NCBI GenBank assembly: GCA_030430455.1
Contig: JAUIJB010000011.1
Coordinates: 1-64,000 of the forward strand
Direction: 5' to 3'
Length of the DNA: 64,000 nucleotides
From: Verrucomicrobiia bacterium
Lineage (GTDB): Bacteria > Verrucomicrobiota > Verrucomicrobiia > Verrucomicrobiales > Akkermansiaceae
A program made the position numbers and the translations under genes. The notes under the pieces are model-generated. The model was given only the letters and a program-made list of their open reading frames with translations. It did not search any database and had not been told where the DNA came from. Each line of letters begins with the position of its first letter. Within the stretch, counting starts at the first letter, position 1. This document shows, piece by piece, positions 8,593-18,523 of this stretch.

Positions 8593-11500
8593 ATGCCTGA
8601 ACAATCCCGACCCATCGAGGGCATCTACGAGACTCTGGTCGATGAAGAGCTCGGAGCGTTGATCGAATCGAGACCCGAAATCGCCGCAACCCTCGAGAAG
8701 CTCGACGACGAGGCCGCACCCCACAGTTACAGCCAGTTCGTCTGGCACCTTCTCCAGCAAGGTCTGCGGAGCGTGAAGAAGGAGCACCGCCTCGCGGTCG
8801 TCAACCGACTCGTTGACCTGCTCGCCGCGCAGAATGGCCTGGAGTATCTTGAGCGCCGGAGGCTGCTGGACCGGCCCAAGCAGATCCTTCGCGAGATCCG
8901 TTCCGGCGAGCTCTCGGGCTCCACTCCCCTGCCCGCCACACCCATGAGTGTGAGCAGCTTGCTGACGGGTGCCGGCGGTGATCCTGCCCTGGAGCACGAG
9001 CTTCGGGCCGAGATGGCAACGGCGGACCGGGTGGACATCCTGGTCTCGTTCATCAAGTGGTCGGGGCTCCGCCTGCTCCGCCCGGCGTTTGAGACCCTTG
9101 CGGAGCGCGGAGTCTCCGTGCGGATCATCACCACTTCCTACATGGGTGCCTCCGATCCGGAAGCACTTGTATTCCTCGCGGGACTTCCCGGCATCACCAT
9201 TCGCGTCTCCTACGACACCCAGCGGACCCGGCTTCATGCGAAGGCGTACCATTTCATCCGCAAGACCGGCTACTCGACCGCCTACATCGGTTCGGCCAAC
9301 ATGTCCCGGGCCGCGATGACCAGCGGGCTTGAATGGACCGTCAAGGTAACGGCGCAGGACATGCCGCACATCCTCGATCGCTTCACCGCCGAGTTCGAAA
9401 CCTACTGGTCCCGGGACGAGTTCGAGATCTACGACAAGAGCCAGGCCGATCGCTTCCGCAAGGCGATCCAGGCCGGCCGGAGCAGGGACGGCCACGACGG
9501 GCCTCGCTTCTTCGCCGAGATCACTCCACACCCGTTCCAGGAGCGCATTCTCGAGAACCTGGCCGCCGCTCGCGAAGCGGGTTCGTTTCGCAATTTGGTG
9601 GTCGCTGCGACCGGCACGGGAAAGACGGTCGTGGCCGCCTTCGACTATGCCCGCCAGCGAAAATCGCGACAGAAATCGGCCCGGATTTTCTTCCTGGCCC
9701 ACCGCAAGGAGATCCTGCAGCAAGCCTTGGACTGTTTCCGCATGGTCCTGAGGGATCCGAACTTCGGCGAGTTGCTGGTCGACGGCGCACTCCCGTCGGA
9801 CTGGAACCACGTGTTCGCCTCGATCCAGAGTTGGAACAACCGCCAGCCGTGGAAGGAGTTCGGCATCGGGCACTTCGAGTACGTGGTTGTCGACGAGGCC
9901 CATCACGGCACAGCCGCCAGCTACCGCCCTGTTTTCGAGCATCTGGAGCCCAGGATCCTGCTCGGCCTTACAGCGACACCCGAACGGATGGACGGATCGC
10001 GGATCGTGGACGACTTCGATGGGAGATTCGCCGCCGAGATCCGCCTGCCAGAGGCATTGGAGGAAAAGCTGCTGTGCCCGTTCCACTACTTCGGCGTCAC
10101 CGATCCGGCGTCCGTGGCGGATGACCGGTTTTGGAAGAACGGGAGATACGACGCATCCGCCCTGACGGACCTCTACACAGGCGATGACATCCATGCACTC
10201 AACCGGATCGACCTGATCATCGAGCGCCTCCACCACTACCAACCCGACCTGTCCTCAGTTCGTGGCGTGGGATTCTGCGCGAGTGTCAGGCACGCCGAGT
10301 TCATGGCGGCCAAGTTCAATCAGCGGGGACTCGTCTCGGCGGTCGTGGTTGGGGAGACGCACCAGGACCAGCGAAGGCAGCGAATCGCGGACTTCCGGGG
10401 CGGCAAGCTGCCCTTCCTCTTCACCGTCGATGTGCTGAGCGAGGGTTTGGACGTGCCGGAGATCAATCTGGTGATGTTCCTGCGTCCCACGGAAAGCCTC
10501 ACCGTTTTTCTTCAGCAACTCGGCCGTGGGCTCCGGAACGCTCCGGAGAAGGACTGCCTGACGGTGCTGGACTTCGTTGGCCAAACCCACAGGAAATACC
10601 GCGTCGACCGGAAGTTCGCCGCCTTGTTGCCTTCGTCCCGCCGACGGATCGACAAGGAGATCGAGGCGGACTTCCCGAACCTCCCCGCCGGCTGCAGCAT
10701 TCAGCTTGAACGGGTTGCCCGCGAGCACGTGCTTCGGAACATCCGTGAGGGGCTTGGCAACCTGCAGGCATTCGTCCCCGAGGCGATCCGCACCTTCGAG
10801 CAGGAAACCGGTCGTCCCCTCAGTTTCGGCAACTTCGTGGACGCCACGGGTCTCTCGGCGCTGGATGTGCTGGGGAAGAAAACCTGGACCGAATGGAAAG
10901 CCTTGGCCGGCGTCGCGCACCAAGCCGAGGATCCGGATCTCCCAGCCATGCGTCAGGCCCTGCGCCGGGCAAGCCTCCGCACGGACCCCGGTGTCCTCGA
11001 TTGCGTGACTCAGGTGGCGGATGACGAGACTGCCTATCCGGCGGACGTGCGGCGGCAGTCGATGTTCCACTACCTTGTGTGGGGCAAGTCAGGACCCCGG
11101 GTCGGAGTCACCAGCTTCCAGGAGTCCATGATCAAGCTTCGCAACAACCCGCAGTCGCTCCAAGATTTGCGGGAAGTCGCGGAGTGGCGTCGGGGCATCC
11201 GCAGCTTTCCTCTCGGAGCGCCCGATCCGAGGACTGGCGGACTGCTCCGCCTTCACGCCGCCTACGGATCGAACGAGATCAAGGCGGCCTTCGGACTGGC
11301 GGATCTAGACACGCCGGGACCGGCCGGCACCGGTGTCCTGCACGACCAGGTGACGAAAACCTACCTCCACCTCGTCACCTTCCGGAAGGAGGAAGCCGAC
11401 TTCGCCCCGACCACCCGCTACCGGGACTACCCGATCAGCCGGTCGCGCCTCCACTGGGAGAGCCAAAGCGGCACCTCTCAGCAAAGCCCCACCGGACAGA

Positions 11501-11706
11501 ACTACATCCACTTCCGGAAAAGGGGCTACCGCATCCTTTTCTTCGCCCGGCTCAACAAACGCGATCAGGGAGAGACCGCACCATTCGTCTATCTTGGCGC
11601 CGTTCGGGAACTGGAATCCTACGAGGGCGACCGGCCGATTCAGATGATCTGGGAGCTCGAACACCCGATGCCAGCAGCCTTGTTCGAGGAGGCAAAGGCA
11701 GTCTGA
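8593..11706 (+). CDS. SauUSI-like type IV restriction protein: PLD nuclease, DEAH helicase, DUF3427
   Basis: A 1037-residue protein. Residues 1-110 are helical. A phospholipase-D-like nuclease domain follows at about 120-290 (LHAKAYHF with His215 and Lys217, then GSANMS). A superfamily 2 helicase core runs from about 310 to 700: Walker A GTGKT near 341, DEAH 434-437, motif III LTATP, motif VI GRGLRN. A DUF3427 C-terminus ends the protein (TGQNYIHFRKRGYRILFF). This order is that of SauUSI, an ATP-dependent type IV enzyme that restricts cytosine-modified DNA and whose DUF3427 part is SRA-like. It is probably expressed with the upstream HNH nuclease gene. The target modification cannot be read from sequence. 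Confidence 0.85.
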   Translation: MPEQSRPIEGIYETLVDEELGALIESRPEIAATLEKLDDEAAPHSYSQFVWHLLQQGLRSVKKEHRLAVVNRLVDLLAAQNGLEYLERRRLLDRPKQILREIRSGELSGSTPLPATPMSVSSLLTGAGGDPALEHELRAEMATADRVDILVSFIKWSGLRLLRPAFETLAERGVSVRIITTSYMGASDPEALVFLAGLPGITIRVSYDTQRTRLHAKAYHFIRKTGYSTAYIGSANMSRAAMTSGLEWTVKVTAQDMPHILDRFTAEFETYWSRDEFEIYDKSQADRFRKAIQAGRSRDGHDGPRFFAEITPHPFQERILENLAAAREAGSFRNLVVAATGTGKTVVAAFDYARQRKSRQKSARIFFLAHRKEILQQALDCFRMVLRDPNFGELLVDGALPSDWNHVFASIQSWNNRQPWKEFGIGHFEYVVVDEAHHGTAASYRPVFEHLEPRILLGLTATPERMDGSRIVDDFDGRFAAEIRLPEALEEKLLCPFHYFGVTDPASVADDRFWKNGRYDASALTDLYTGDDIHALNRIDLIIERLHHYQPDLSSVRGVGFCASVRHAEFMAAKFNQRGLVSAVVVGETHQDQRRQRIADFRGGKLPFLFTVDVLSEGLDVPEINLVMFLRPTESLTVFLQQLGRGLRNAPEKDCLTVLDFVGQTHRKYRVDRKFAALLPSSRRRIDKEIEADFPNLPAGCSIQLERVAREHVLRNIREGLGNLQAFVPEAIRTFEQETGRPLSFGNFVDATGLSALDVLGKKTWTEWKALAGVAHQAEDPDLPAMRQALRRASLRTDPGVLDCVTQVADDETAYPADVRRQSMFHYLVWGKSGPRVGVTSFQESMIKLRNNPQSLQDLREVAEWRRGIRSFPLGAPDPRTGGLLRLHAAYGSNEIKAAFGLADLDTPGPAGTGVLHDQVTKTYLHLVTFRKEEADFAPTTRYRDYPISRSRLHWESQSGTSQQSPTGQNYIHFRKRGYRILFFARLNKRDQGETAPFVYLGAVRELESYEGDRPIQMIWELEHPMPAALFEEAKAV

Positions 11707-11756
11707 GTGCAGCGATGCCAGGCGCCCCAGCTCATTCGAAGAGTGGCACCCCCTGC

Positions 11757-12635
11757 TTACGCCGGTGCCGAGAGATCAATCCGGCACATCCCGTCGAGCT
11801 GATTCGAGATGGCACGGACCGCTCGATCCGAGAGAATCGCCTTCCTCCCACTGAGCAAGCTTGGCAGCTGCTTCGCGTTCAGGACCGAGACCGTTCCCTT
11901 GCCCTTGGCTTCGACCCACCACCCGGGAAAGACGAGAACAGGGGCCACAGCGACGGACTCCCCGTTCAGAGCGCTGAGCTTCGCAGCGAGCCAATCGGCG
12001 TTCCGCTGAGCCTGTTCGAGTCCGTGACGATCCGGCTTCATCGGCGCGGGGAAAATGATTTGCTGACCGTCGAAGATCAGCTGGTGACCCTTCTGGGGCC
12101 CTGAGTTGCCCTTGGGCTTCCTCCGCGCCTTCGTCTCGATCACGAAAACACCCCCGGGCCCGACGACAACGTGGTCGATGTTCCAGGGCTTCTTGCCGGG
12201 TTCACGGATCTCCAAGTCGTGGAAGGCCCGCGTTCGCGGCAGTGCAAGTTGGTCAAGGACCTGCCCGACCACCTGCTCGCCCAGAAGACCGAGCCGGTAG
12301 TTCGCCATCGAAAGAATCGACCGAAGGGCCAGAACCACGAACCAGGTCGTGGCAGCAAATCCCAGTGCCAGGATCACAAAAGGAGAGAGCTTGGTGAAGG
12401 CGGCGAGAGCCCAGGCAAGCATTCCAAAGAGTACCGCCATCATGAACCGCATGGTGTAGTCCATCAGAAGATCGCTTGTCTTCTGCTGGAGCGACCACCC
12501 CGCCGGCCGAGGCATCTCTTCGAAGGGCCTTCGGCTTGTCCGCTCCCGGTAGCGGATGAACCAATGCAGCCAAGCAAGCATTCCAAGTATCGGTAGCCCG
12601 GGGACGAGAAGCATCATCCAAAGCAGCGTTGGCAC
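11757..12635 (-). CDS. Membrane protein with a NERD (nuclease-related) domain
   Basis: 292 residues with a GTG start. An N-terminal membrane segment (MMLLVPGLPILGMLAWL) and two further hydrophobic helices (about 60-110) precede a NERD domain, marked by YRLGLLGEQVV, then NIDHVVVGPGGVFVIETKA with the Asp and Glu-x-Lys expected of a PD-(D/E)xK-like nuclease fold, and a final HGLEQAQRNADWL helix. NERD proteins are suspected DNA-processing enzymes. Convergent with the SauUSI-like gene, 50 bases away, so the two stop regions face each other. It may belong to the same accessory segment. Confidence 0.8.
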   Translation of the reverse strand: MPTLLWMMLLVPGLPILGMLAWLHWFIRYRERTSRRPFEEMPRPAGWSLQQKTSDLLMDYTMRFMMAVLFGMLAWALAAFTKLSPFVILALGFAATTWFVVLALRSILSMANYRLGLLGEQVVGQVLDQLALPRTRAFHDLEIREPGKKPWNIDHVVVGPGGVFVIETKARRKPKGNSGPQKGHQLIFDGQQIIFPAPMKPDRHGLEQAQRNADWLAAKLSALNGESVAVAPVLVFPGWWVEAKGKGTVSVLNAKQLPSLLSGRKAILSDRAVRAISNQLDGMCRIDLSAPA

Positions 12636-12864
12636 CGCCGATCACTACCAGTTCAATTGGAACCGGACAACCTACGGGATAGCGGAGTGTGCTTGACCTC
12701 TCGGAAAGCCTCAGGGGACGTGCGCGTCACACAACGTGGCCGCCGCAGCCCCCCGACGCACTGCTGAACCACGATGGGAAAGCTTGGATTCCCACTCCGG
12801 CTCGCCCAGACTTGCCCGAACTCTCGTGGGTCCAAATCCACGAAGCGACGTCCCTTCCACTCCC

Positions 12865-13692
12865 GTGAAGAACAGGAGCTTCATCCTTGCCTTGATTCTC
12901 GTCGCTGTCGGGATGGTGCTGGCAGTGCTCACATCTCGCTCGCGATCGAGCTATCCGACGGCGGGGGATCGGGTCATGGAACCGGCACCGTCCGGTGAAT
13001 CCCGAATCGAGGCTTCCCGACCCGTTGCCGTCACTGAAGGTCGCCGCGAGAGACAGGCCAACGAGAAGAAACGAAAGGAGGCTCTCTACGGGGAAGAGAT
13101 GGTGGAGTTGAGCTACATGGAGGCGCGTTTCATGGCGGCCGGCCTGATCCTCACAATCCTGGAAAAGCGTGCCTATGACTACGAGCGAGTCCGCTCCGCC
13201 ATTGCCAACGACCTCCGAACGGCATGGCCCAACATCTACGATGCCCCGCTCAACGTTGAGTTTTGGGATCTCGCTTCGCAATCGGGGATCGACAAGGAGG
13301 TCGTCCGGAACTTCCGACGACCTTCAGACGACCCGGCCGACTGGCCCGGGTGGATTGAGGAGATCAAGGCGGCAATGGCGGCCGGTGAGTCCGTGAAGCC
13401 CTATGGCCGGGAGCTGAACCGGGTCTACATCATGACCAGGCCGGCGCATCGGGAAACCTTGTTGAACCCGATCTCTCCCATCCGGAAAAATTGGGAGGAT
13501 CCCAAGCGGCAACGACTTGCGGCACTGGTGGATCGGATGATCGAGGAAGTTGACTGGCCTGCGTGGCCGGAACAGCCGGATTGGGAACCTCTGGTGGACG
13601 AATACATCATCCGTGAGATTCCCGACCTGGTTGACGAAGCACTGGAAGCCAACCGAAAACGGCGTGAGCAGTGGAACCGTTTGACCCGGTGA
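12865..13692 (+). CDS. Membrane-anchored protein of unknown function
   Basis: The GTG at 12865 places a basic residue pair and a single hydrophobic helix (ILALILVAVGMVLAVL) at the extreme N-terminus, giving 275 residues with one membrane anchor and a soluble, charged, Trp-rich helical domain. The frame is open from 12736, but the upstream 43 codons look like non-coding sequence. I recognise no family; WPGWIEEIKAAM and WPAWPEQPDWEPLVDEY are its most distinctive segments. It follows the NERD gene divergently and may be part of the accessory segment. Confidence 0.6.
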   Translation: MKNRSFILALILVAVGMVLAVLTSRSRSSYPTAGDRVMEPAPSGESRIEASRPVAVTEGRRERQANEKKRKEALYGEEMVELSYMEARFMAAGLILTILEKRAYDYERVRSAIANDLRTAWPNIYDAPLNVEFWDLASQSGIDKEVVRNFRRPSDDPADWPGWIEEIKAAMAAGESVKPYGRELNRVYIMTRPAHRETLLNPISPIRKNWEDPKRQRLAALVDRMIEEVDWPAWPEQPDWEPLVDEYIIREIPDLVDEALEANRKRREQWNRLTR

Positions 13693-13771
13693 GCGCCCAC
13701 GCAGCGCGGATTCAAGTCCCCAACTCCGGATGGGGGGCTGACGACCAAGCCCGCGAGGCCCGGGCCCAGAA

Positions 13772-13862
13772 TCACCTCCGCTCGATGAAGCGCACCATCC
13801 CGGCGGCCGCCATGAGGAAGGCGCCGTTACCGGAGTCGGCAGTGGACCGGGCGCCGAGCGGT
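13772..13862 (-). pseudogene. Remnant of a GH105 gene 3' end
   Basis: The minus strand encodes ARSTADSGNGAFLMAAAG followed by MVRFIERR and a stop, which matches the last residues of the intact GH105 protein encoded at 28891-30024 (ARSTADFGTGAFLMAASE, MVRFMERK, stop). DNA identity is high (roughly 85-90% by eye) over the first 80-85 bases and is lost beyond about 13862. No other part of the gene remains. The rest of the 13693-14019 gap holds nothing else I can support. The copy is in the same orientation as the intact gene, so the two form a direct repeat around the MoxR operon. Confidence 0.7.
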
Positions 13863-14022
13863 GTCGCGCTCCGGTAATTCACCCGGATCCGGAATCCGGT
13901 GGAAAGCTCGGCCGCCCATGTCACGTTCCCTAGGCTTGGCCCGAAACCTGATCGTCTGCCCGGTGTTGATTCCATGATGACCCTCTCCGCCCGTCCATGA
14001 GGACCCCTCCCACCCGCCCGTG

Positions 14023-16584
14023 ATGCTCCTCCCCGCCCGAATCCCCAGCTCGGTCCTGCTGCTGGCGGGTTGGCTGGCCGCCGGCTTGCCGCTCTTTGGC
14101 CAGTCGGGGCTGTCGCGGGCCGCCCGCGAGGCCCAGGCGATGGTGATCATGGGCGCCTACGAGGAGGCCGAGGAGCTCGGCACGATGATGGCCGAATACG
14201 GCCGGCACGACCCGCAGCTGGTCGATGCCTGGCTCGACGCCCGGCTGGCGCTCGGCGACTACGACGACGCCGCGGAGCTGGCCAGCGAGTCGGCCGAGCG
14301 CTTCGAGGGCCACATCCCGAGCCAGGTCCGGGCGATCGAGGTGCTGCGGACGACCGGGCGCGACGAGCGGGCCGGCGCTCTGCTGGAGGCGCTCGACGAG
14401 CTGGCCAAGCAGGCCAATCCCCGCAGCCTCAGCGGCGCCGAGCTGGTCGCGCTGGGCCACGCGGCGCGGATGCTCGGCGCCGAGCCGAAGCTGGTGATGC
14501 GCGAATTTTTCCAACGCGCCCAACAGGTCGACCCCGAAACCTGGCAGGCACCACTGGCGACCGCCCGGCTGGCGATTGAAAAGGGCGACTACGCGCTCGC
14601 CTCGCGGGTGCTCACCGACGCGCGCACGCGGATCGGCCCCCTGCCCGACCTGATCCACCTGCAGGCGCTGGCGCAATCGCCGTCCGACCGGACCCAGGCC
14701 GAGGCCTACATCGGCCAGGCGCTCGAGCAGAACCCGCGACACCTGCCCTCGCTGCTGCTGCGGGCCGAGCACGCGATCGACTTCGAGGACTACGACCGCG
14801 CCCGCGAGGTGCTGGCCGAAGTCCGCGAGACCAACCCGCGGCATCCGCTGGCGTGGGCCTTCGAGGCGGCGATCGCCCACCTGCTCGACCGCGACGACGA
14901 GGGTCGCGCCGCGCGCCGCAAGGCGCTGGAGCCGTGGCCGAAGAATCCCGAGGTCGACCACCAGATCGGCCTCAAGCTGTCGCAGATGCGCCGCTTCACC
15001 GAGGGCGCCGGATTCCTGCGCCGCGCGCTCGAGGCCGACCCCGATCACCTGCCGAGCAAGAAGGAGCTCGGCCGGGACCTGCTGCGCCTCGGCCGCGACG
15101 AGGAGGGCTGGGCGCTGATCCGCGAGGTGCGCGAGGCCGACCCCTACGATGTCGAGGTCTACAACCTGATGCTGCTGCACGACCAGCTGGAGCAGTTCGA
15201 GACGCTCAAGGCGGGGCGCTTCATCGTCCGCCTGCCTCCCGACGAGGCGGCGATCTACGGCCCGCGCGTGCTCGAGTTGCTCGCGGAGGCCGACCGCTGG
15301 CTGGGACGCAGCTACGGCTACCGCCCGGACGGGCCGGTGGTGGTCGACTTCTTCCCCGAGCAGCAGGACTTCGCCGTGCGCACGCTGGGCATCCCCGGCG
15401 GGCTCGGCATCGTCGGCGCCTGCTTCGGCAACGTGATCGCGATGAACAGCCCGGGCAGCCCCGGAGCGCTGGGCAGCAACTGGGAGTCGACCCTGTGGCA
15501 CGAGTACTGCCACACGGTCACGCTCGGCGCCACCGACAGCCGCATCCCGCGCTGGCTCACCGAGGGGATCTCGGTCTACCAGGAGCACGCCCGCGATCCC
15601 TCCTGCGCCGGGCAGATGACGCCGGAGTTCCGCCGCCGCATCCTCGCCGACGACGGCCTGATTCCGATCGCCGAACTGAGCCGCGCCCTGACCGCCTTCA
15701 GCGACCCGGAGACGATCGGCTTCGCCTACTTCGAGGCCTACCTGCTGGTCCGCTACCTCATCGAGACCTCCGGCCTCGATGACCTGCGACTCGTGCTCGA
15801 CGACCTGCGCGGCAACGGCGTGATCGAGGAGGTGCTGGCACGGCGCATCGCCCCGCTCGAGAAACTCGAGGAAGGCTTCACGACGGTCGCCCGCTCGTGG
15901 GCGCGAGAGCTGGCGCCCGACGCCGACTGGCAGGTGCCCGAGCCGGACTCGCCGCTGTGGCGCGACCCGCAGGGGGTCGCCGGGTTGCTGCGGGAAAACC
16001 CGAACCTCCTCTGGGCGCTGTCGATGCACGGCGAGTTCCTGCTCGCCGAGGAACGCTGGGAGGAGGCCATCGAGCCGGCGCGGCGCCTGGTCGAGCTGCA
16101 CCCCGACTTCGTCGAGCCCGGCAACGGTTACTCGATCCTGGCGCGCGCCTGCCGCCAGCTCGGCGACGACGCGGAAGAGCGGGTCACCCTGCGGGCCTGG
16201 GCCGAGCGCGATGGCGATGCCGCCGAGGTGTTCCTGCGGCTGGTCGAGCTCGACCTGACCGCCGAGGACTGGGAGGCGCTGGCGTGGTCGGCCGGGCGGG
16301 TGCTGGAGGTGAACCCGATGCTGCGCGCACCGCATCGCGCGCTCGGAATTTCCGCCGAGGCGCGCGGCGAGGTGGACGAGGCGATCGGCGCCTTCGAGCG
16401 ACTGCTCCGGCTCGAGCCGCTCAACCCCGCCGACATCCACCACCGCCTGGCGCGGCTCCACCGCGGCCGCGACGACGCCCTGGCGAAACGCCACGTCCTG
16501 CTGGCACTCGAGGAGGCGCCGCGGTTCCGCGCGGCCCACCGGCTGTTCCGGGAGCTGAACCCGCCACCCGCCACGCCGCGATGA
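14023..16584 (+). CDS. Secreted TPR protein with HExxH metallopeptidase-like domain
   Basis: First gene of an eight-gene operon. 853 residues from ATG 14023 (a GTG codon directly precedes it). A signal peptide (about 1-29, LLLAGWLAAGLPLFG) is followed by tetratricopeptide-like helical pairs (DDAAELASESAERFEG, YIGQALEQNPRHLPSLLL). A peptidase MA-like domain has the zinc motif HEYCH at about residue 492 and a downstream Glu in RWLTEGISVYQE, as in gluzincins. More TPR-like helices close the protein (EEAIEPARRLVELHPDF). Both zinc ligands and the catalytic Glu appear intact, so activity is likely. It probably acts in the periplasm. Its stop overlaps the next start (ATGA). Confidence 0.8.
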   Translation: MLLPARIPSSVLLLAGWLAAGLPLFGQSGLSRAAREAQAMVIMGAYEEAEELGTMMAEYGRHDPQLVDAWLDARLALGDYDDAAELASESAERFEGHIPSQVRAIEVLRTTGRDERAGALLEALDELAKQANPRSLSGAELVALGHAARMLGAEPKLVMREFFQRAQQVDPETWQAPLATARLAIEKGDYALASRVLTDARTRIGPLPDLIHLQALAQSPSDRTQAEAYIGQALEQNPRHLPSLLLRAEHAIDFEDYDRAREVLAEVRETNPRHPLAWAFEAAIAHLLDRDDEGRAARRKALEPWPKNPEVDHQIGLKLSQMRRFTEGAGFLRRALEADPDHLPSKKELGRDLLRLGRDEEGWALIREVREADPYDVEVYNLMLLHDQLEQFETLKAGRFIVRLPPDEAAIYGPRVLELLAEADRWLGRSYGYRPDGPVVVDFFPEQQDFAVRTLGIPGGLGIVGACFGNVIAMNSPGSPGALGSNWESTLWHEYCHTVTLGATDSRIPRWLTEGISVYQEHARDPSCAGQMTPEFRRRILADDGLIPIAELSRALTAFSDPETIGFAYFEAYLLVRYLIETSGLDDLRLVLDDLRGNGVIEEVLARRIAPLEKLEEGFTTVARSWARELAPDADWQVPEPDSPLWRDPQGVAGLLRENPNLLWALSMHGEFLLAEERWEEAIEPARRLVELHPDFVEPGNGYSILARACRQLGDDAEERVTLRAWAERDGDAAEVFLRLVELDLTAEDWEALAWSAGRVLEVNPMLRAPHRALGISAEARGEVDEAIGAFERLLRLEPLNPADIHHRLARLHRGRDDALAKRHVLLALEEAPRFRAAHRLFRELNPPPATPR

Positions 16585-17444
16585 GGCGCCGCGCGATCCT
16601 CGGCATCGCCGCGCTGCTGTCGCTGGGCGCGGCGCTCGCCCAGTTCGGGCGCGGCTGGGACGACGGTCGCCGCGGCGACGACCGCTGGGACGACGGCGGC
16701 CGCCCGGACCGGCGCGGGGTGCCCGACTGGGAGGTCGAGCCGCACCTGCCCGACGACCTCTTCACCTTCGTGCGCGTCCGCTACAGCTCGGGCGGCTACC
16801 GGCGCCGCGGCAACTGGCGCGTCGACTACCCCGACAGCGACCTCAACTTCTCCTACCGGCTGCAGGAGCTGACCTCGCTCGAGGTCGACCCCGACGGCCT
16901 GATCCTCGACCTCACCGATCCGCGGCTGTTCGACTACCCGTTCATCTACATGATCGAGCCGGGCTCGATCTGGCTCAGCGACGAGGAGCGGGTCGCGCTG
17001 CGCCGCTACCTCGAGAACGGTGGCTTCCTGATGGTCGACGACTTCTGGGGCGACCGCGAGTGGGAGGGCTTCATCCACGAGTTCGACCAGGTCTTCCCGA
17101 ACCGCGACGTCGCCGGCGAGCTGGTCGAGCTGACCATCGACCACCCGATCTTCCACTGCGTCTTCGACCTCCAGGAACTGCCGCAGGTGCCGTCGCTGGG
17201 CGACGCCGTGCGCGGTCGCGAGCAGGGGATCACCTGGGAGTGGGACAAGCGCGGCGCGCGCGACGTGGCCTACCGGGCCCTGTTCGACGCCGAGGGCCGC
17301 ATGATGTGCATCATCTGCTTCAACACCGACCTCGGCGACGGCTGGGAGCGCGAGGGCGAGAACGAGTGGTACTTCCGCGAGTTCTCCGAGAAGAAGTCCT
17401 ACCCGATGGGCGTCAACATCGTCTTCTGGGCGCTGACCCACTGA
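16581..17444 (+). CDS. Exported DUF4159 protein
   Basis: 287 residues with an N-terminal signal segment (RRAILGIAALLSLGAALAQ), a short Asp/Gly/Arg-rich linker (WDDGRRGDDRWDDGG) and then a DUF4159 domain. The core resembles a class I glutamine amidotransferase-like fold without its catalytic Cys: VDPDGLILDLTDPRLFDYPF, LRRYLENGGFLMVDDFWG and YPMGVNIVFWALTH. DUF4159 genes regularly neighbour MoxR and DUF58 genes, as here. The start overlaps the previous stop by 4 bases, indicating translational coupling. The molecular role is unknown; the name rests on motif and context. Confidence 0.8.
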   Translation: MRRRAILGIAALLSLGAALAQFGRGWDDGRRGDDRWDDGGRPDRRGVPDWEVEPHLPDDLFTFVRVRYSSGGYRRRGNWRVDYPDSDLNFSYRLQELTSLEVDPDGLILDLTDPRLFDYPFIYMIEPGSIWLSDEERVALRRYLENGGFLMVDDFWGDREWEGFIHEFDQVFPNRDVAGELVELTIDHPIFHCVFDLQELPQVPSLGDAVRGREQGITWEWDKRGARDVAYRALFDAEGRMMCIICFNTDLGDGWEREGENEWYFREFSEKKSYPMGVNIVFWALTH

Positions 17445-17464
17445 CCCGAACCCCCGAACGATTC

Positions 17465-18517
<1,053 letters not shown>

Positions 18518-18523
18518 CCCGCG

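Noticed and set aside
5679..8624. A 981-codon minus frame opposite xylA and the HNH gene
   Set aside because: xylA and the HNH domain are unmistakable on the plus strand; the antisense product is low-complexity Val/Glu/Arg/Gly.
12736..12864. Upstream extension of the membrane-anchored orphan
   Set aside because: The 43 extra residues are Pro/Arg/Ser-rich, would bury the membrane anchor, and overlap the likely promoter region; GTG 12865 is preferred.
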